From the NCBI RefSeq assembly GCF_050632395.1, contig NZ_CP192600.1, forward strand, positions 2,790,001 through 2,854,000: a DNA stretch of 64,000 bases, in the 5' to 3' direction. The notes under the pieces were generated by a model. That model was not told the DNA's origin and did no database searches. It saw only the letters and a list, made by a program, of their open reading frames with translations. Below, piece by piece: positions 45,407-54,031 of the stretch (the stretch's first letter is position 1; every line of letters begins with the position of its first letter). Made by a program: the position numbers and the translations under genes. The stretch comes from JAUYQR01 sp050632395. Its GTDB lineage: Bacteria; Pseudomonadota; Alphaproteobacteria; Rhodobacterales; Rhodobacteraceae.

Positions 45407-46197
45407 ACCTGGCCACACTGCTGGCCGCGCCCTTCGCTGCCATCGGCCGCCCGGTTCTCGCGGCCCTTGCCGCAGTCGGGCGGGTAACGCTCTTTGCCGG
45501 TGCCATCGTCGGGCACATCCTGCGCCCGCCCTTCTACCTGCGCGAATTCGGCCAGTCGGTCCTGCAGATCGGCTGGTTCTCGCTGCCAGTGGTCGGCCTG
45601 ACCGCGATCTTCACCGGCGGCGCGCTGGCCCTGCAGATCTACGCTGGCGGATCGCGGTTCAACGCGGAAAGCGTGGTGCCCTCCATCGTGGCGATCGGCA
45701 TGGCACGCGAGCTTGGCCCGGTTCTGGGCGGCCTCATGGTGGCCGCACGGGTCGCGTCCTCCATCGCCGCCGAAATCGGCACCATGAAGGTAACCGAACA
45801 GATCGACGCGCTTGTCACGCTATCAACCAACCCATTGAAATATCTGGCTGTCCCCCGCGTCCTTGCGGCGACCCTGGCCATGCCGGTCCTGGTCGCGGTG
45901 GGCGACGCGATCGGCATCATGGGCGGCTGGCTGGTGGGGATAACGCGTCTCGACTTCAACTCCGCCACCTACCTCAAGAACACCGCCGATTTTCTGGAAC
46001 CGTGGGACGTGGGCTCGGGCCTGGTGAAGGGTGCCGTCTTCGGCTTCATCGTGGCACTGATGGGCTGCTATCACGGCATGAACTCGGCTCGTGGTGCGCA
46101 AGGTGTGGGTGCGGCGACCAAAGCTGCCGTGGTTTCGGCCTCGGTCCTGATCCTTGCCGCGAACTACCTGCTGACCGAAGTGTTCTTCACGACATGA
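45403..46197 (+). CDS. mlaE: MlaE-type phospholipid transport permease
   Basis: Inner-membrane permease of the Mla/MCE lipid transport system, 264 residues with about six hydrophobic segments. It has the MlaE signature regions: REFGQSVLQIGWFSLPVVGL (in part) and the GLMVAARVASSIAAEIGTM segment (in part), where Glu and Arg residues are conserved. It is overlapped by four bases at both ends, with alr and mlaF. No MCE-domain protein (MlaD) or MlaB/C gene is present in the operon, so partners are expected elsewhere. Confidence 0.93.
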   Translation: MNLATLLAAPFAAIGRPVLAALAAVGRVTLFAGAIVGHILRPPFYLREFGQSVLQIGWFSLPVVGLTAIFTGGALALQIYAGGSRFNAESVVPSIVAIGMARELGPVLGGLMVAARVASSIAAEIGTMKVTEQIDALVTLSTNPLKYLAVPRVLAATLAMPVLVAVGDAIGIMGGWLVGITRLDFNSATYLKNTADFLEPWDVGSGLVKGAVFGFIVALMGCYHGMNSARGAQGVGAATKAAVVSASVLILAANYLLTEVFFTT

Positions 46198-46940
46198 TCA
46201 CCCTCTCCGGCGTCAGGAAAAGCTTTGGCATAAACCGGGTTCTGGCCGGGATCGACCTGACGATCCCGTCGGGGCAAAGCATGGTCATCATCGGCGGATC
46301 AGGCACCGGAAAGTCGGTCCTCTTGAAGTGCATCCTTGGCCTTGTGCGCCCGGATGGCGGCCAGATCACGCTTGACGGACAGGACGTGACCAAGGCCGAC
46401 CGGGACGCGTTCCTTGCGCGGTTCGGGATGCTGTTTCAGGGCGGCGCGCTTTTCGATTCGCTCCGCGTGTGGGAAAACGTCGCCTTCCGATTGCTGCGCG
46501 GCACGAAAGCGCTGCCCAAGGCCGAGGCGCGCGAAATCGCCATCGGCAAGCTGCGCCGCGTCGGGCTGAAACCCGAGGTGGCCGACCTCTTCCCAGCCGA
46601 GCTTTCGGGTGGCATGCAGAAACGCGTCGGCCTCGCCCGCGCCATCGCCGCCGAACCCGAGATCATCTTCTTCGACGAACCGACCACCGGGCTTGATCCG
46701 ATCATGGCCGGCGTCATAAACGAACTGATCCGCGAGATCGTGGTGGAAATGGGCGCGACCGCAATGACCATCACCCACGACATGACATCAGTCCGCGCCA
46801 TTGCCGACCGGGTCGCGATGTTGCACGCCGGGGTCATCCAATGGACGGGCCCGGTCAGCGAAATGGACGCCACGCCAGACCCTTATGTCCAGCAGTTCAT
46901 CCACGGACGGGCAGACGGCCCGATTGCCAGCGTCAGGTGA
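46194..46940 (+). CDS. mlaF: MlaF-type phospholipid transport ATP-binding protein
   Basis: Cytoplasmic ATPase that powers the MlaE permease, 248 residues. Walker A is GGSGTGKSVLLK (about residues 35-46), the signature is LSGGMQKRVGLARA, and Walker B is IIFFDEPTTGLDP. The Q-loop reads GMLFQGGALFDS, typical of MlaF. The frame of this gene is open well before its true ATG at 46194, so longer versions are shadows. It overlaps mlaE by ATGA and ends the operon before an intergenic element. Confidence 0.95.
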   Translation: MITLSGVRKSFGINRVLAGIDLTIPSGQSMVIIGGSGTGKSVLLKCILGLVRPDGGQITLDGQDVTKADRDAFLARFGMLFQGGALFDSLRVWENVAFRLLRGTKALPKAEAREIAIGKLRRVGLKPEVADLFPAELSGGMQKRVGLARAIAAEPEIIFFDEPTTGLDPIMAGVINELIREIVVEMGATAMTITHDMTSVRAIADRVAMLHAGVIQWTGPVSEMDATPDPYVQQFIHGRADGPIASVR

Positions 46941-46944
46941 CGCT

Positions 46945-47008
46945 CTTGGTTTCCCCTTCCAGAAATATCCCACGGGAGGTCCGGAGGGTGTGAAACCCTC
47001 CGGTCCCG
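46945..47008 (-). repeat. Dispersed intergenic element, copy 7 (tail type III)
   Basis: Read on the minus strand: a hairpin of 9 bp (CCGGAGGGT and ACCCTCCGG, 5-base loop, 46981-47003), then GGGATATTT and GAAGGGGAAACC, the tail shared with copy 3. It fills the gap between mlaF and the PqiA-like gene. Confidence 0.7.
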
Positions 47009-47029
47009 CAGCAGACGAAGGGACCGGCC

Positions 47030-47464
47030 ATGCGCTATCTGAACCTCGCCCTCCTCGTGCTGTTTCCCGTCGCCTGGTTCGCGCCCCTGATGCGCGCGGC
47101 ACTTCTTCCGGTCTTTGGCATGGACGAGATTTCCGTCGTCACCGGATTGCAGAGCCTTTGGGAAACCGACGCCGCGCTGGCGCTTCTGGTGACCTTCCTC
47201 GCGATCTTCGCGCCCTACGCCAAGACCATCGGCCTTGCACTCCTGCACTTCGGCCTGCTCTCGCCCCGGGCCCTGCCAGCGCTCAATCTCTTGGGAAAGC
47301 TGGCGATGGCGGATGTGTTCCTGATCGCGATCTACATCGTGCTGGTGAAGGGCGTCGGCATGGTCACCGTCGAGCCGGCATGGGGGCTCTACCTCTTTAC
47401 CGGCTGCATCCTCGCCTCGGTCCTCATCGCCTGGCAAAGCGGCGGACGTGAAACCGCGCCTTGA
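47030..47464 (+). CDS. Paraquat-inducible protein A-like membrane protein (single PqiA domain)
   Basis: The 144-residue product has four membrane helices and fits one PqiA domain, whereas classical PqiA carries two. Helices are at about residues 5-30, 48-68, 92-110 and 118-136. PqiA works with PqiB, an MCE protein, in envelope lipid transport; the neighbouring mlaE-mlaF pair fits that theme. The ATG follows GAAGGGA. No zinc-ribbon cysteines are seen. A partner MCE gene is not present here. Confidence 0.82.
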   Translation: MRYLNLALLVLFPVAWFAPLMRAALLPVFGMDEISVVTGLQSLWETDAALALLVTFLAIFAPYAKTIGLALLHFGLLSPRALPALNLLGKLAMADVFLIAIYIVLVKGVGMVTVEPAWGLYLFTGCILASVLIAWQSGGRETAP

Positions 47465-47497
47465 TGCTGCCCAGCTTTCAAGGCAGGGTCACCGGCG

Positions 47498-48853
47498 ATG
47501 AAACAGACCGCTGCCTTCGTTTGCACCACCTGTGGCGCGCCCTATCGCAAATGGGCCGGCAAATGCGATGCCTGCGGCGGTTGGAACACCATCGTCGAGG
47601 AAACGCCGCTGTCCACCGGTCCAAAGTCGATGGGCGCAAAGGGCCGCACCATCGTGCTGACCGACCTTGCCACCGAGGAAGACCCGCCGCAGCGCGCCTC
47701 CTCCGGCATTGGCGAACTGGACCGGGTGCTTGGTGGCGGGCTGGTGCCGGCCTCGGCCATCCTCGTGGGCGGCGATCCCGGCATCGGGAAATCGACGCTC
47801 CTCTTGCAAGCCGCTGCAAGTTTCGCCCGCACCGGTCTGAAATGCATGTATATTTCCGGCGAAGAGGCGGCGGCCCAGGTCCGCATGCGGGCCGCACGGC
47901 TGGGCCTGCAGGATGCGCCGGTGATCCTTGGCGCGGAAACCAACCTGCGCGACATCCTGACCACGCTTGATGCCGAACGCCCTGCCCTTGCGATCATCGA
48001 TTCGATCCAGACCATGTGGCTTGATCAGGTCGAGGCTGCACCCGGTTCGGTCAGTCAGGTGCGCGCCACTGCGCATGAGCTTGTCACCTTCGCCAAACGC
48101 CGTGGCGTCGCGGTGATCCTTGTCGGCCACGTCACCAAGGACGGCCAAATCGCCGGCCCCCGGGTTGTGGAACACATGGTCGACACCGTGCTTTACTTTG
48201 AAGGCGAGCGTGGCCACCAGTTCCGCATCCTGCGCGCGGTAAAGAACCGTTTCGGCCCTTCGGACGAGATCGGGGTGTTCGAGATGACGGGCGCGGGGCT
48301 TGCCGAAGTGGCGAACCCCTCCGCCCTCTTCCTGTCGAACCGCGACCAGCCCGCGCCGGGATCGGCGGTCTTTGCCGGGATCGAAGGTACTAGACCCGTG
48401 CTAACGGAAATCCAGGCCCTTGTGGCCCCCTCCACCCTTGGCACGCCACGCCGCACCGTTGTCGGCCTCGATTCGGGGCGGCTGTCGACGATCCTGGCCG
48501 TACTCGAGGCGCGCTGCGGCATCCCCTTCACCGGCCTTGATGTTTTCCTGAACGTCGCCGGGGGCCTGCGGGTCAGCGAACCGGCGGCGGACCTTGCGGT
48601 CGCGGGGGCGCTTCTGTCGGCGCGCGAAGATGTGGCAATTCCGCCAGACATGGTGCTTTTCGGGGAAATCAGCCTCTCCGGCGCGCTGCGTCCGGTGGGG
48701 CAGACCGAAAACAGGTTGAAAGAAGCCTCGAAACTTGGTTTTTCACACGCGACGGTGCCAAGCCATTCCAAGCTGGAAGGGGCCGGCGGGATCACGGTGC
48801 GCCAGATGCCCGATCTCACCGCCTTTGTCGGCGAAATGTTCGGAGCGGGCTGA
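47498..48853 (+). CDS. radA: DNA repair protein RadA/Sms
   Basis: Branch-migration helicase that acts with RecA. The 451-residue product has an N-terminal zinc finger (CTTCGAPYRKWAGKCDACGG, in short CTTC and CDAC, residues 9-26), a RecA-like core with Walker A GGDPGIGKSTL (about 92-102) and the RadA-specific KNRFGP motif, and a C-terminal Lon-like domain (about 280-450). The ATG follows a gap of about 33 bases after the PqiA-like gene, and cvpA follows 34 bases later. Confidence 0.96.
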   Translation: MKQTAAFVCTTCGAPYRKWAGKCDACGGWNTIVEETPLSTGPKSMGAKGRTIVLTDLATEEDPPQRASSGIGELDRVLGGGLVPASAILVGGDPGIGKSTLLLQAAASFARTGLKCMYISGEEAAAQVRMRAARLGLQDAPVILGAETNLRDILTTLDAERPALAIIDSIQTMWLDQVEAAPGSVSQVRATAHELVTFAKRRGVAVILVGHVTKDGQIAGPRVVEHMVDTVLYFEGERGHQFRILRAVKNRFGPSDEIGVFEMTGAGLAEVANPSALFLSNRDQPAPGSAVFAGIEGTRPVLTEIQALVAPSTLGTPRRTVVGLDSGRLSTILAVLEARCGIPFTGLDVFLNVAGGLRVSEPAADLAVAGALLSAREDVAIPPDMVLFGEISLSGALRPVGQTENRLKEASKLGFSHATVPSHSKLEGAGGITVRQMPDLTAFVGEMFGAG

Positions 48854-48887
48854 GACAGGCATGAAAAGACGGATCGGGGACTGACAC

Positions 48888-49487
48888 ATGGAAAACTTGA
48901 CCGCAGTCGATGGCGGGGCGGCGCTGATCGTGGTGATCTCGGCGATCCTGGCCTTCTCGCGCGGGCTGGTCCGCGAATTGATGGCGATCCTCGGTTGGGT
49001 GGGTGCCGCGATCCTGGCCTTCATCTTCGCGCCGTCGGCACAGCCCCTGGTCAAGGAATTGCCCGTGGTGGGCGAATTTCTTTCTGGCAGTTGCGAGCTT
49101 TCTGTCGTTGCGGCCTTTGCAGGGGTATTCGCCATCGGCCTGATCGTGGCAGCACTCTTTACGCCGCTCTTTTCCTCGGCCGTGCAACGCTCGGCGCTTG
49201 GCGGCATCGACCAGGCGCTCGGTTTCCTGTTCGGCGCGCTGCGCGGCGTGTTGCTGATCGCGGTTGCCTTCGTCGTTTACGACCGCGTCCTGTCGGATCA
49301 GGCGATCCCGATGATCGACAACAGCCGCACCGCCAAGGTTTTCGCCAACTTCCAGGCAAACATCGACGAAAACATCCCGACCGATGCGCCCGGCTGGATC
49401 GCTGCCCGCTATAACGAATTGACCGATGTATGTCTCGCCGACGGCACCGAAGCGGCGCCCGAGCCTGCGCCGGCCCCGGCCAACTGA
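48888..49487 (+). CDS. cvpA: CvpA-family membrane protein
   Basis: The 199-residue product has four membrane helices in the first 145 residues and a soluble, Pro-Ala-rich C-terminal tail. CvpA was named for colicin V production; its wider role may be in envelope stability. It is adjacent to purF, the same order as in E. coli and many proteobacteria (cvpA-purF). The two are separated by 85 bases here and may be co-transcribed. Confidence 0.93.
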   Translation: MENLTAVDGGAALIVVISAILAFSRGLVRELMAILGWVGAAILAFIFAPSAQPLVKELPVVGEFLSGSCELSVVAAFAGVFAIGLIVAALFTPLFSSAVQRSALGGIDQALGFLFGALRGVLLIAVAFVVYDRVLSDQAIPMIDNSRTAKVFANFQANIDENIPTDAPGWIAARYNELTDVCLADGTEAAPEPAPAPAN

Positions 49488-49572
49488 GACGCCGCGACGC
49501 GGCATTACGGGCGTGACAGTGGCGCGGCGGTGCCCTAAAGGAAGGCACGCCTTGTGCAAGGAGTCGCTTCCC

Positions 49573-51036
49573 ATGCAACCGTTCCGCTCGCACCCCTTCG
49601 ATGACGACAAGCTGAAGGAAGAGTGCGGCATCTTCGGCGTGGTCGGTGTTTCCGATGCCTCGAACTTCGTGGCACTAGGCTTGCACGCCTTGCAGCACCG
49701 GGGCCAGGAGGCGGGCGGCATCGTCAGCTACCACCCAGACCAAGGCTTCAACTCGGCCCGACGCTTCGGCTATGTGCGCGACAATTTTACCAAGCCAGAC
49801 GTGATGGACACGCTGCCCGGCAGCCTCGCCATCGGACATGTCCGCTATTCCACCGCCGGATCTAAGGGGTCCACCGCAATCCGCGACGTGCAGCCCTTCT
49901 TTGGCGAGTTTTCGATGGGCGGCTGCGCCATCGCCCACAACGGCAACCTGACCAACGCCTCCGCCCTGCGGCGCGAACTTATCGAGCGCGGCTCGATCTT
50001 CCAGTCCTCCTCCGATAGCGAATGCATCATCCACCTGATGGCGCGGTCGATCCAGAAAACCCTCGCCGAACGCATCAAGGACGCGCTGCGCCGCGTCGAA
50101 GGCGCGTTCTCCGTCGTCGCGATGACCCGCACCAAACTGATCGGCGTGCGTGACCCCTTGGGCGTCCGCCCGCTCGTCCTCGGTCGCCTCGGCGACCACG
50201 GCTGGGCGCTGTCGTCGGAAACCTGCGCGCTTGACATCATCGGCGCCGATTTCGTGCGCGAAATCGAGCCGGGCGAGATGGTCGTGATCGAGGGCAACAA
50301 GGTCGAATCGACCCGCCCCTTCGCCCCCGCGAAATCGCGCTTCTGCATCTTCGAGAACGTCTATTTCAGTCGCCCCGACAGCATCATCGGCGGTCGGTCG
50401 GTCTATGAAACCCGCCGCCAGATCGGCGTCGAACTGGCGATCGAAGCACCGGTCGATGCCGACCTCGTCTGTCCGGTGCCCGACAGCGGCACCCCCGCCG
50501 CCATCGGCTACAGCCAGCAATCCGGCATCCCCTACGCGATGGGCATCATCCGCAACCAGTACATGGGCCGGACGTTCATCGAACCGACCGACAGCATCCG
50601 CAACATGGGCGTGCGGCTGAAGCTGAACGTCAACCGCGCGCTGATCAAAGGCAAGCGCGTGATTCTGGTCGACGACTCGGTCGTGCGCGGCACCACCAGC
50701 CGCAAGATCAAGGACATGATCCTTGAGGCCGGTGCCGCCGAAGTCCACTTCCGCATCGCCTCGCCCCCCACCGCCTGGCCCTGCTTTTACGGCGTCGACA
50801 CGCCCGAACGCTCGAAACTCCTTGCCGCGACGATGTCGGAAGACGAAATGCGCGACTGGATCGGCGTCGACAGCCTCAAGTTCGTGTCGCTTGACGGCCT
50901 CTACCGAGCCGCAGGCGAAGCGATGGGTCGCGACATGGCCAGCCCCCAATACTGCGATGCCTGCTTCTCCGGCGATTACCCGGTCGCTCCCTCGGACAAG
51001 ATCGAGGAAGGCTTCGAGATGAAAGCGGCGGAGTAA
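49573..51036 (+). CDS. purF: Amidophosphoribosyltransferase
   Basis: First committed enzyme of purine synthesis; makes phosphoribosylamine from PRPP and glutamine. The 487-residue product has a 16-residue propeptide before the N-terminal nucleophile Cys (ECGIFGVVG, Cys17). The glutaminase domain contains ALGLHALQHRGQE. The PRPP-binding motif is VILVDDSVVRGTTS (about residues 360-373). AAGGAG is well placed before ATG 49573. The C-terminal cysteines CDACFSGDYP mark the Fe-S-type or structural form. Confidence 0.97.
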   Translation: MQPFRSHPFDDDKLKEECGIFGVVGVSDASNFVALGLHALQHRGQEAGGIVSYHPDQGFNSARRFGYVRDNFTKPDVMDTLPGSLAIGHVRYSTAGSKGSTAIRDVQPFFGEFSMGGCAIAHNGNLTNASALRRELIERGSIFQSSSDSECIIHLMARSIQKTLAERIKDALRRVEGAFSVVAMTRTKLIGVRDPLGVRPLVLGRLGDHGWALSSETCALDIIGADFVREIEPGEMVVIEGNKVESTRPFAPAKSRFCIFENVYFSRPDSIIGGRSVYETRRQIGVELAIEAPVDADLVCPVPDSGTPAAIGYSQQSGIPYAMGIIRNQYMGRTFIEPTDSIRNMGVRLKLNVNRALIKGKRVILVDDSVVRGTTSRKIKDMILEAGAAEVHFRIASPPTAWPCFYGVDTPERSKLLAATMSEDEMRDWIGVDSLKFVSLDGLYRAAGEAMGRDMASPQYCDACFSGDYPVAPSDKIEEGFEMKAAE

Positions 51037-51047
51037 CCCCGCCCCTT

Positions 51048-51091
51048 GCCATTTGCTCGTTTCAAAAATACTCCCGCCGGAGGCTCCGACA
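51048..51091 (-). repeat. Dispersed intergenic element, copy 8 (tail type II)
   Basis: Read on the minus strand: GTCGGAGCCTCCGGCGGGA, GTATTTTTG, AAACGAGCAAATGGC. The first half repeats copy 5 and the rest is like copies 1 and 6, so this copy links two tail types. It lies just after purF. Confidence 0.7.
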
Positions 51092-51110
51092 GCCCCGCAA
51101 GGAATGACGC

Positions 51111-51779
51111 ATGACCGAAAAGATCGCCCAGAAAGTTGCGCTCGTTACCGGCGCCTCACGCGGCCTTGGTGCGGCCCTTGCCGAACAACTGGCGCTGCGC
51201 GGCTGGCATATCGTAGCCGTCGCGCGGACAGTCGGGGGCCTCGAAGACCTTGATGACCGCGTGAAACGCGCAGGCCAGCCGGGTGCTGGCGGGCTGACAC
51301 TGGCACCGATGGACGCGACCAACGACGATGCGATGCGACACCTCTGCCGGTCGATCTTTGACCGCTGGGGTGGGCTTGGCCTCTGGGTTCATGCCGCCGT
51401 TCATGCGGCCCCGCTGTCGCCGGCAGCGCATCTGGACCAGAAGGATTGGGACAAGTCGATCGCGACCAACGTCCGCGCCACAGGGATGCTCATCCCTATG
51501 GTCGAACCCCTGCTGCGCGCCCACGGCGGAACGGCGGTTTTCCTTGATGACGCCCGGGCCGGCCAGCCGTTCTTTGGCGCCTATGGGGCCACCAAGGCGG
51601 CGCAGATCGGGCTTGCCCGCAGTTGGCAGGCAGAGGCCGCGAAACACGGGCCGCGCGTTATGATCGCAACCCCTGCGCCGCTCCCGACCGCCACCAGGGC
51701 ACGGTTCTTTCCCGGCGAGGATCGCAGCAAGCTGGCCGATCCACAGGCCGAGGCCGCGCGAATTCTCGACGCGCTCTGA
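51111..51779 (+). CDS. Short-chain dehydrogenase/reductase family protein
   Basis: The 222-residue product has the N-terminal cofactor motif TGASRGLGAAL (residues 13-23) of classical SDRs. The catalytic Tyr-Lys pair is present in AYGATKAAQ, but the conserved catalytic Ser position reads VFLDDARAG, so the Ser seems replaced. NNAG is also altered (HAAVHAAP). It may be a structural or specialised SDR. It follows purF and converges with the PLP lyase gene; no pathway can be assigned. Confidence 0.8.
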   Translation: MTEKIAQKVALVTGASRGLGAALAEQLALRGWHIVAVARTVGGLEDLDDRVKRAGQPGAGGLTLAPMDATNDDAMRHLCRSIFDRWGGLGLWVHAAVHAAPLSPAAHLDQKDWDKSIATNVRATGMLIPMVEPLLRAHGGTAVFLDDARAGQPFFGAYGATKAAQIGLARSWQAEAAKHGPRVMIATPAPLPTATRARFFPGEDRSKLADPQAEAARILDAL

Positions 51780-51801
51780 TCGTCCGGAATCCCATTCCGT
51801 C

Positions 51802-52929
51802 TTAAAGGGTTGCCGGCATCCCCTGGTCGGCCAGCGCGTCCGCAATCGCGGTCCACAGCACCTCGACCGGCTCCACGCCGACCGACAGCCGGATGAAGCC
51901 TTCCGGCACCATGTCGCCCCAGCGGGCACGGCGCTCTCCGGCCGAATGTGTGCCGCCGAAACTGGTCGATTGCTCGATCAGCGGGCAGCGGGCAAGAAAC
52001 CCCTCTGCCGCCGCAGCATCGGCCAATTCGAACCCGATCAGGAACCCGCCGTTCGCCATCTGGCCGCCCACCGCCCAGTGCGACGCATCACCCGCCAAGC
52101 CCGGATAACGCAGCCGCCTGACCGACTGATGCGCCGAAAGCCGACCCGCGATCACCGCTGCCGAGGCGCACATCCGCTCAAGCCGCAGCTCCAGTGTCTC
52201 CAGCCCGCGATGCACCAGAAAGGCCTCGAACGGGCCGGGGATTGCCCCCGCCATGCGCCGCCAGTCCCGCACACGCCCGATCATGGCCGGATCACGCCCC
52301 GCGACATGGCCAAAGAGCACGTCTGAATGGCCCGCCGGGGCCTTGGTGTCCGAAGCCACCACAAGGTCGCAGCCAAGGTCCAGCGGCTGCTGCAAAAGCG
52401 GTGTCATCGTCGTGTTGTCGGCGATGACCCGGGCCCCCGCCGCCCGCGCGCGCGAGGCGACCCCGGCGATATCCACGACCTCCAGCCCGGGGTTCGAGGG
52501 CGTCTCAAGGTAGACCACCGCGGCCCCGGTGAAATCCGCGGTCGCGTAGGCGCTGGTCGCTATCTGGGTGACCTCGACGCCAAGGGTCCTGAGAAAGCCG
52601 TCGGACAGCACCCGCGTCACGTAATAGCCGTCCGATGGTATGACCAGCCGGTCACCCGACCGTAGGGTGGCAAAAAGCGCGGCGGCAATGGCGGCCATGC
52701 CCGACGGGAACGAGACGACCTCGGCCTCTTCGAGCAGCGCAAGCTGGGCTTCGACCGCATCCCAGCTTGGGTTGCCGTTGCGTCCGTAGATCTGACCACC
52801 GGCCTGCACATGAGGCAGGTGAAACGTCGCCGAGGCCGTGATCGGCGGCACCACCGGATCGCCCTGCTCCAGCGCGGCCTTGCGGTGATGCAGCATCCGC
52901 GCCACACGCGCTTGAACGGACTTGGTCAT
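51802..52929 (-). CDS. PLP-dependent Cys/Met-metabolism lyase (cystathionine beta-lyase-like)
   Basis: Transsulfuration-family PLP enzyme, 375 residues. The PLP lysine is in VVASDTKAPAGHSDVL (Lys at about 206), with the typical preceding strand IADNTTMTPLLQQPLDLG (in part) and the phosphate-binding FPSGMAAIAAAL. These features fit cystathionine beta- or gamma-lyases. ATG 52929 is chosen because GGAGG lies eight bases upstream; an in-frame extension to 52989 has none. The target could be cystathionine or an unrelated sulfur compound. It is the first of the minus-strand genes next to the amine cluster but may be separate. Confidence 0.87.
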   Translation of the reverse strand: MTKSVQARVARMLHHRKAALEQGDPVVPPITASATFHLPHVQAGGQIYGRNGNPSWDAVEAQLALLEEAEVVSFPSGMAAIAAALFATLRSGDRLVIPSDGYYVTRVLSDGFLRTLGVEVTQIATSAYATADFTGAAVVYLETPSNPGLEVVDIAGVASRARAAGARVIADNTTMTPLLQQPLDLGCDLVVASDTKAPAGHSDVLFGHVAGRDPAMIGRVRDWRRMAGAIPGPFEAFLVHRGLETLELRLERMCASAAVIAGRLSAHQSVRRLRYPGLAGDASHWAVGGQMANGGFLIGFELADAAAAEGFLARCPLIEQSTSFGGTHSAGERRARWGDMVPEGFIRLSVGVEPVEVLWTAIADALADQGMPATL

Positions 52930-53047
52930 GCTGGTGCCTCCACTGATCCTCGTGAGGGCCACTGTCCCCTGTCCCGCGCAGCGCTTCAAGTCTTAACGAG
53001 GCGTAAACTCATTTGGATAAGGCATTGATTCTGCTAGGGTGAAGCGA

Positions 53048-53064
53048 TGTCCCACCGTGGGACA
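53048..53064 (+). promoter_or_regulatory. Perfect 17-bp palindrome, candidate operator
   Basis: TGTCCCAC-C-GTGGGACA is an 8-bp perfect inverted repeat with a single central base. It lies between the PLP lyase gene (start 52929, minus) and the end of the beta-hydroxyacid dehydrogenase gene (53066). It is upstream of the PLP lyase. The symmetry suggests a dimeric regulator; I cannot name it. Confidence 0.5.
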
Positions 53065-53065
53065 C

Positions 53066-53965
53066 TCACTCAAGCCGCGCCGGAAAGCCGGGGGCGCGCA
53101 GATCGGTGCCAAGAAGGTCTTCCAGAAGCTTCGCGATCATCGGCGATTGCGCCTCGCCGCCATAGGCCGCCTTGGCCGCGATGTAGGTCTGGTTCGTCAT
53201 CGAGGCGAGGTCCAGCGGCACGCCGAACTCCTTGCCGAACCCAAGCGCGAAGCTCAGGTCTTTCAGCGCAAGATCGATGTTGAAGGCGATGTCGTAGGAA
53301 CCATTCAAGATCAGCGCGCCTTCGGTCTCGTGGACGAACGAATTGCCGGACGAGGCCTGAATCGCGTGCCATGCCTGCGCAAGGTCAAGCCCACCGCGCT
53401 TGGCCAGCATCAACGCCTCGGACGTGGCCTTCAGGTGGATGAAGGCCAGCATGTTGGTGATAACCTTGATGATCGACGACGACCCGAGCGGCCCCATATG
53501 GAAGATCCGGTCGCCCATCGCCTGCATCGCGCCGTGGTGCAGATCGAAAAGGTCGCGGTCGCCACCTGCCAGCATGGTGATCTTGCCTTGATAGGCCAGA
53601 TGCACGCCGCCCGTTACCGGAAGTTCCATCATCCGCACCCCACCTTCGCTGGCGACGGCGGCCAGTTTCAGCACCTCGTCACGGCCCAAAGTGGACATCT
53701 CCAGCCAGTTCGTACCCGGCTTCATGTGGGGCAGGATATTGCGCAACACGCGTTCAGACACGGCGGGCGACGGCAAGCAGGTGATGACGTGATCGACCTG
53801 CCCGGCGAGCGCCTCGGCGCTGGTCGCAAGGGTCGCGCCATGGGCGATCAGCGGATCGGCAAGGGCGGGGTTCAGGTCATAGACCGTGACCTGAAAGCCC
53901 GCTTTCAGAAGGCAGCCAGCGCAGGCGGCCCCAAGGTTGCCGAGGCCGATGTAACCGTAGTGCAT
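53066..53965 (-). CDS. NAD-binding beta-hydroxyacid dehydrogenase-family protein (3-hydroxyisobutyrate dehydrogenase-like)
   Basis: The 299-residue product has an N-terminal Rossmann fold (GYIGLGNLGAACA, residues 4-16) and an all-helical C-terminal domain with the catalytic Lys in a SSIIKVITNML segment (about 162-172). PVTGGVHLA is the substrate-binding motif. The family includes 3-hydroxyisobutyrate and tartronate semialdehyde reductases. The substrate is unknown; it stands downstream of an aldehyde dehydrogenase in the methylated-amine cluster, so oxidation of a small hydroxyacid may be its task. Confidence 0.85.
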   Translation of the reverse strand: MHYGYIGLGNLGAACAGCLLKAGFQVTVYDLNPALADPLIAHGATLATSAEALAGQVDHVITCLPSPAVSERVLRNILPHMKPGTNWLEMSTLGRDEVLKLAAVASEGGVRMMELPVTGGVHLAYQGKITMLAGGDRDLFDLHHGAMQAMGDRIFHMGPLGSSSIIKVITNMLAFIHLKATSEALMLAKRGGLDLAQAWHAIQASSGNSFVHETEGALILNGSYDIAFNIDLALKDLSFALGFGKEFGVPLDLASMTNQTYIAAKAAYGGEAQSPMIAKLLEDLLGTDLRAPGFPARLE

Positions 53966-54031
53966 GATGTCCCTGTCCGTCTTTATGGATCAGCTGTATG
54001 GGGCAGCGGCTGCACGCCGCCGCCGTTGGTT

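Noticed and set aside
53048..53064. NifA-type activator site (TGT-N10-ACA)
   Set aside because: The spacing is 11 rather than 10 bases and no sigma-54 promoter is visible nearby.
52930..53065. SAM riboswitch ahead of the PLP lyase gene
   Set aside because: Apart from the 17-bp palindrome I see no conserved riboswitch core or pseudoknot elements.
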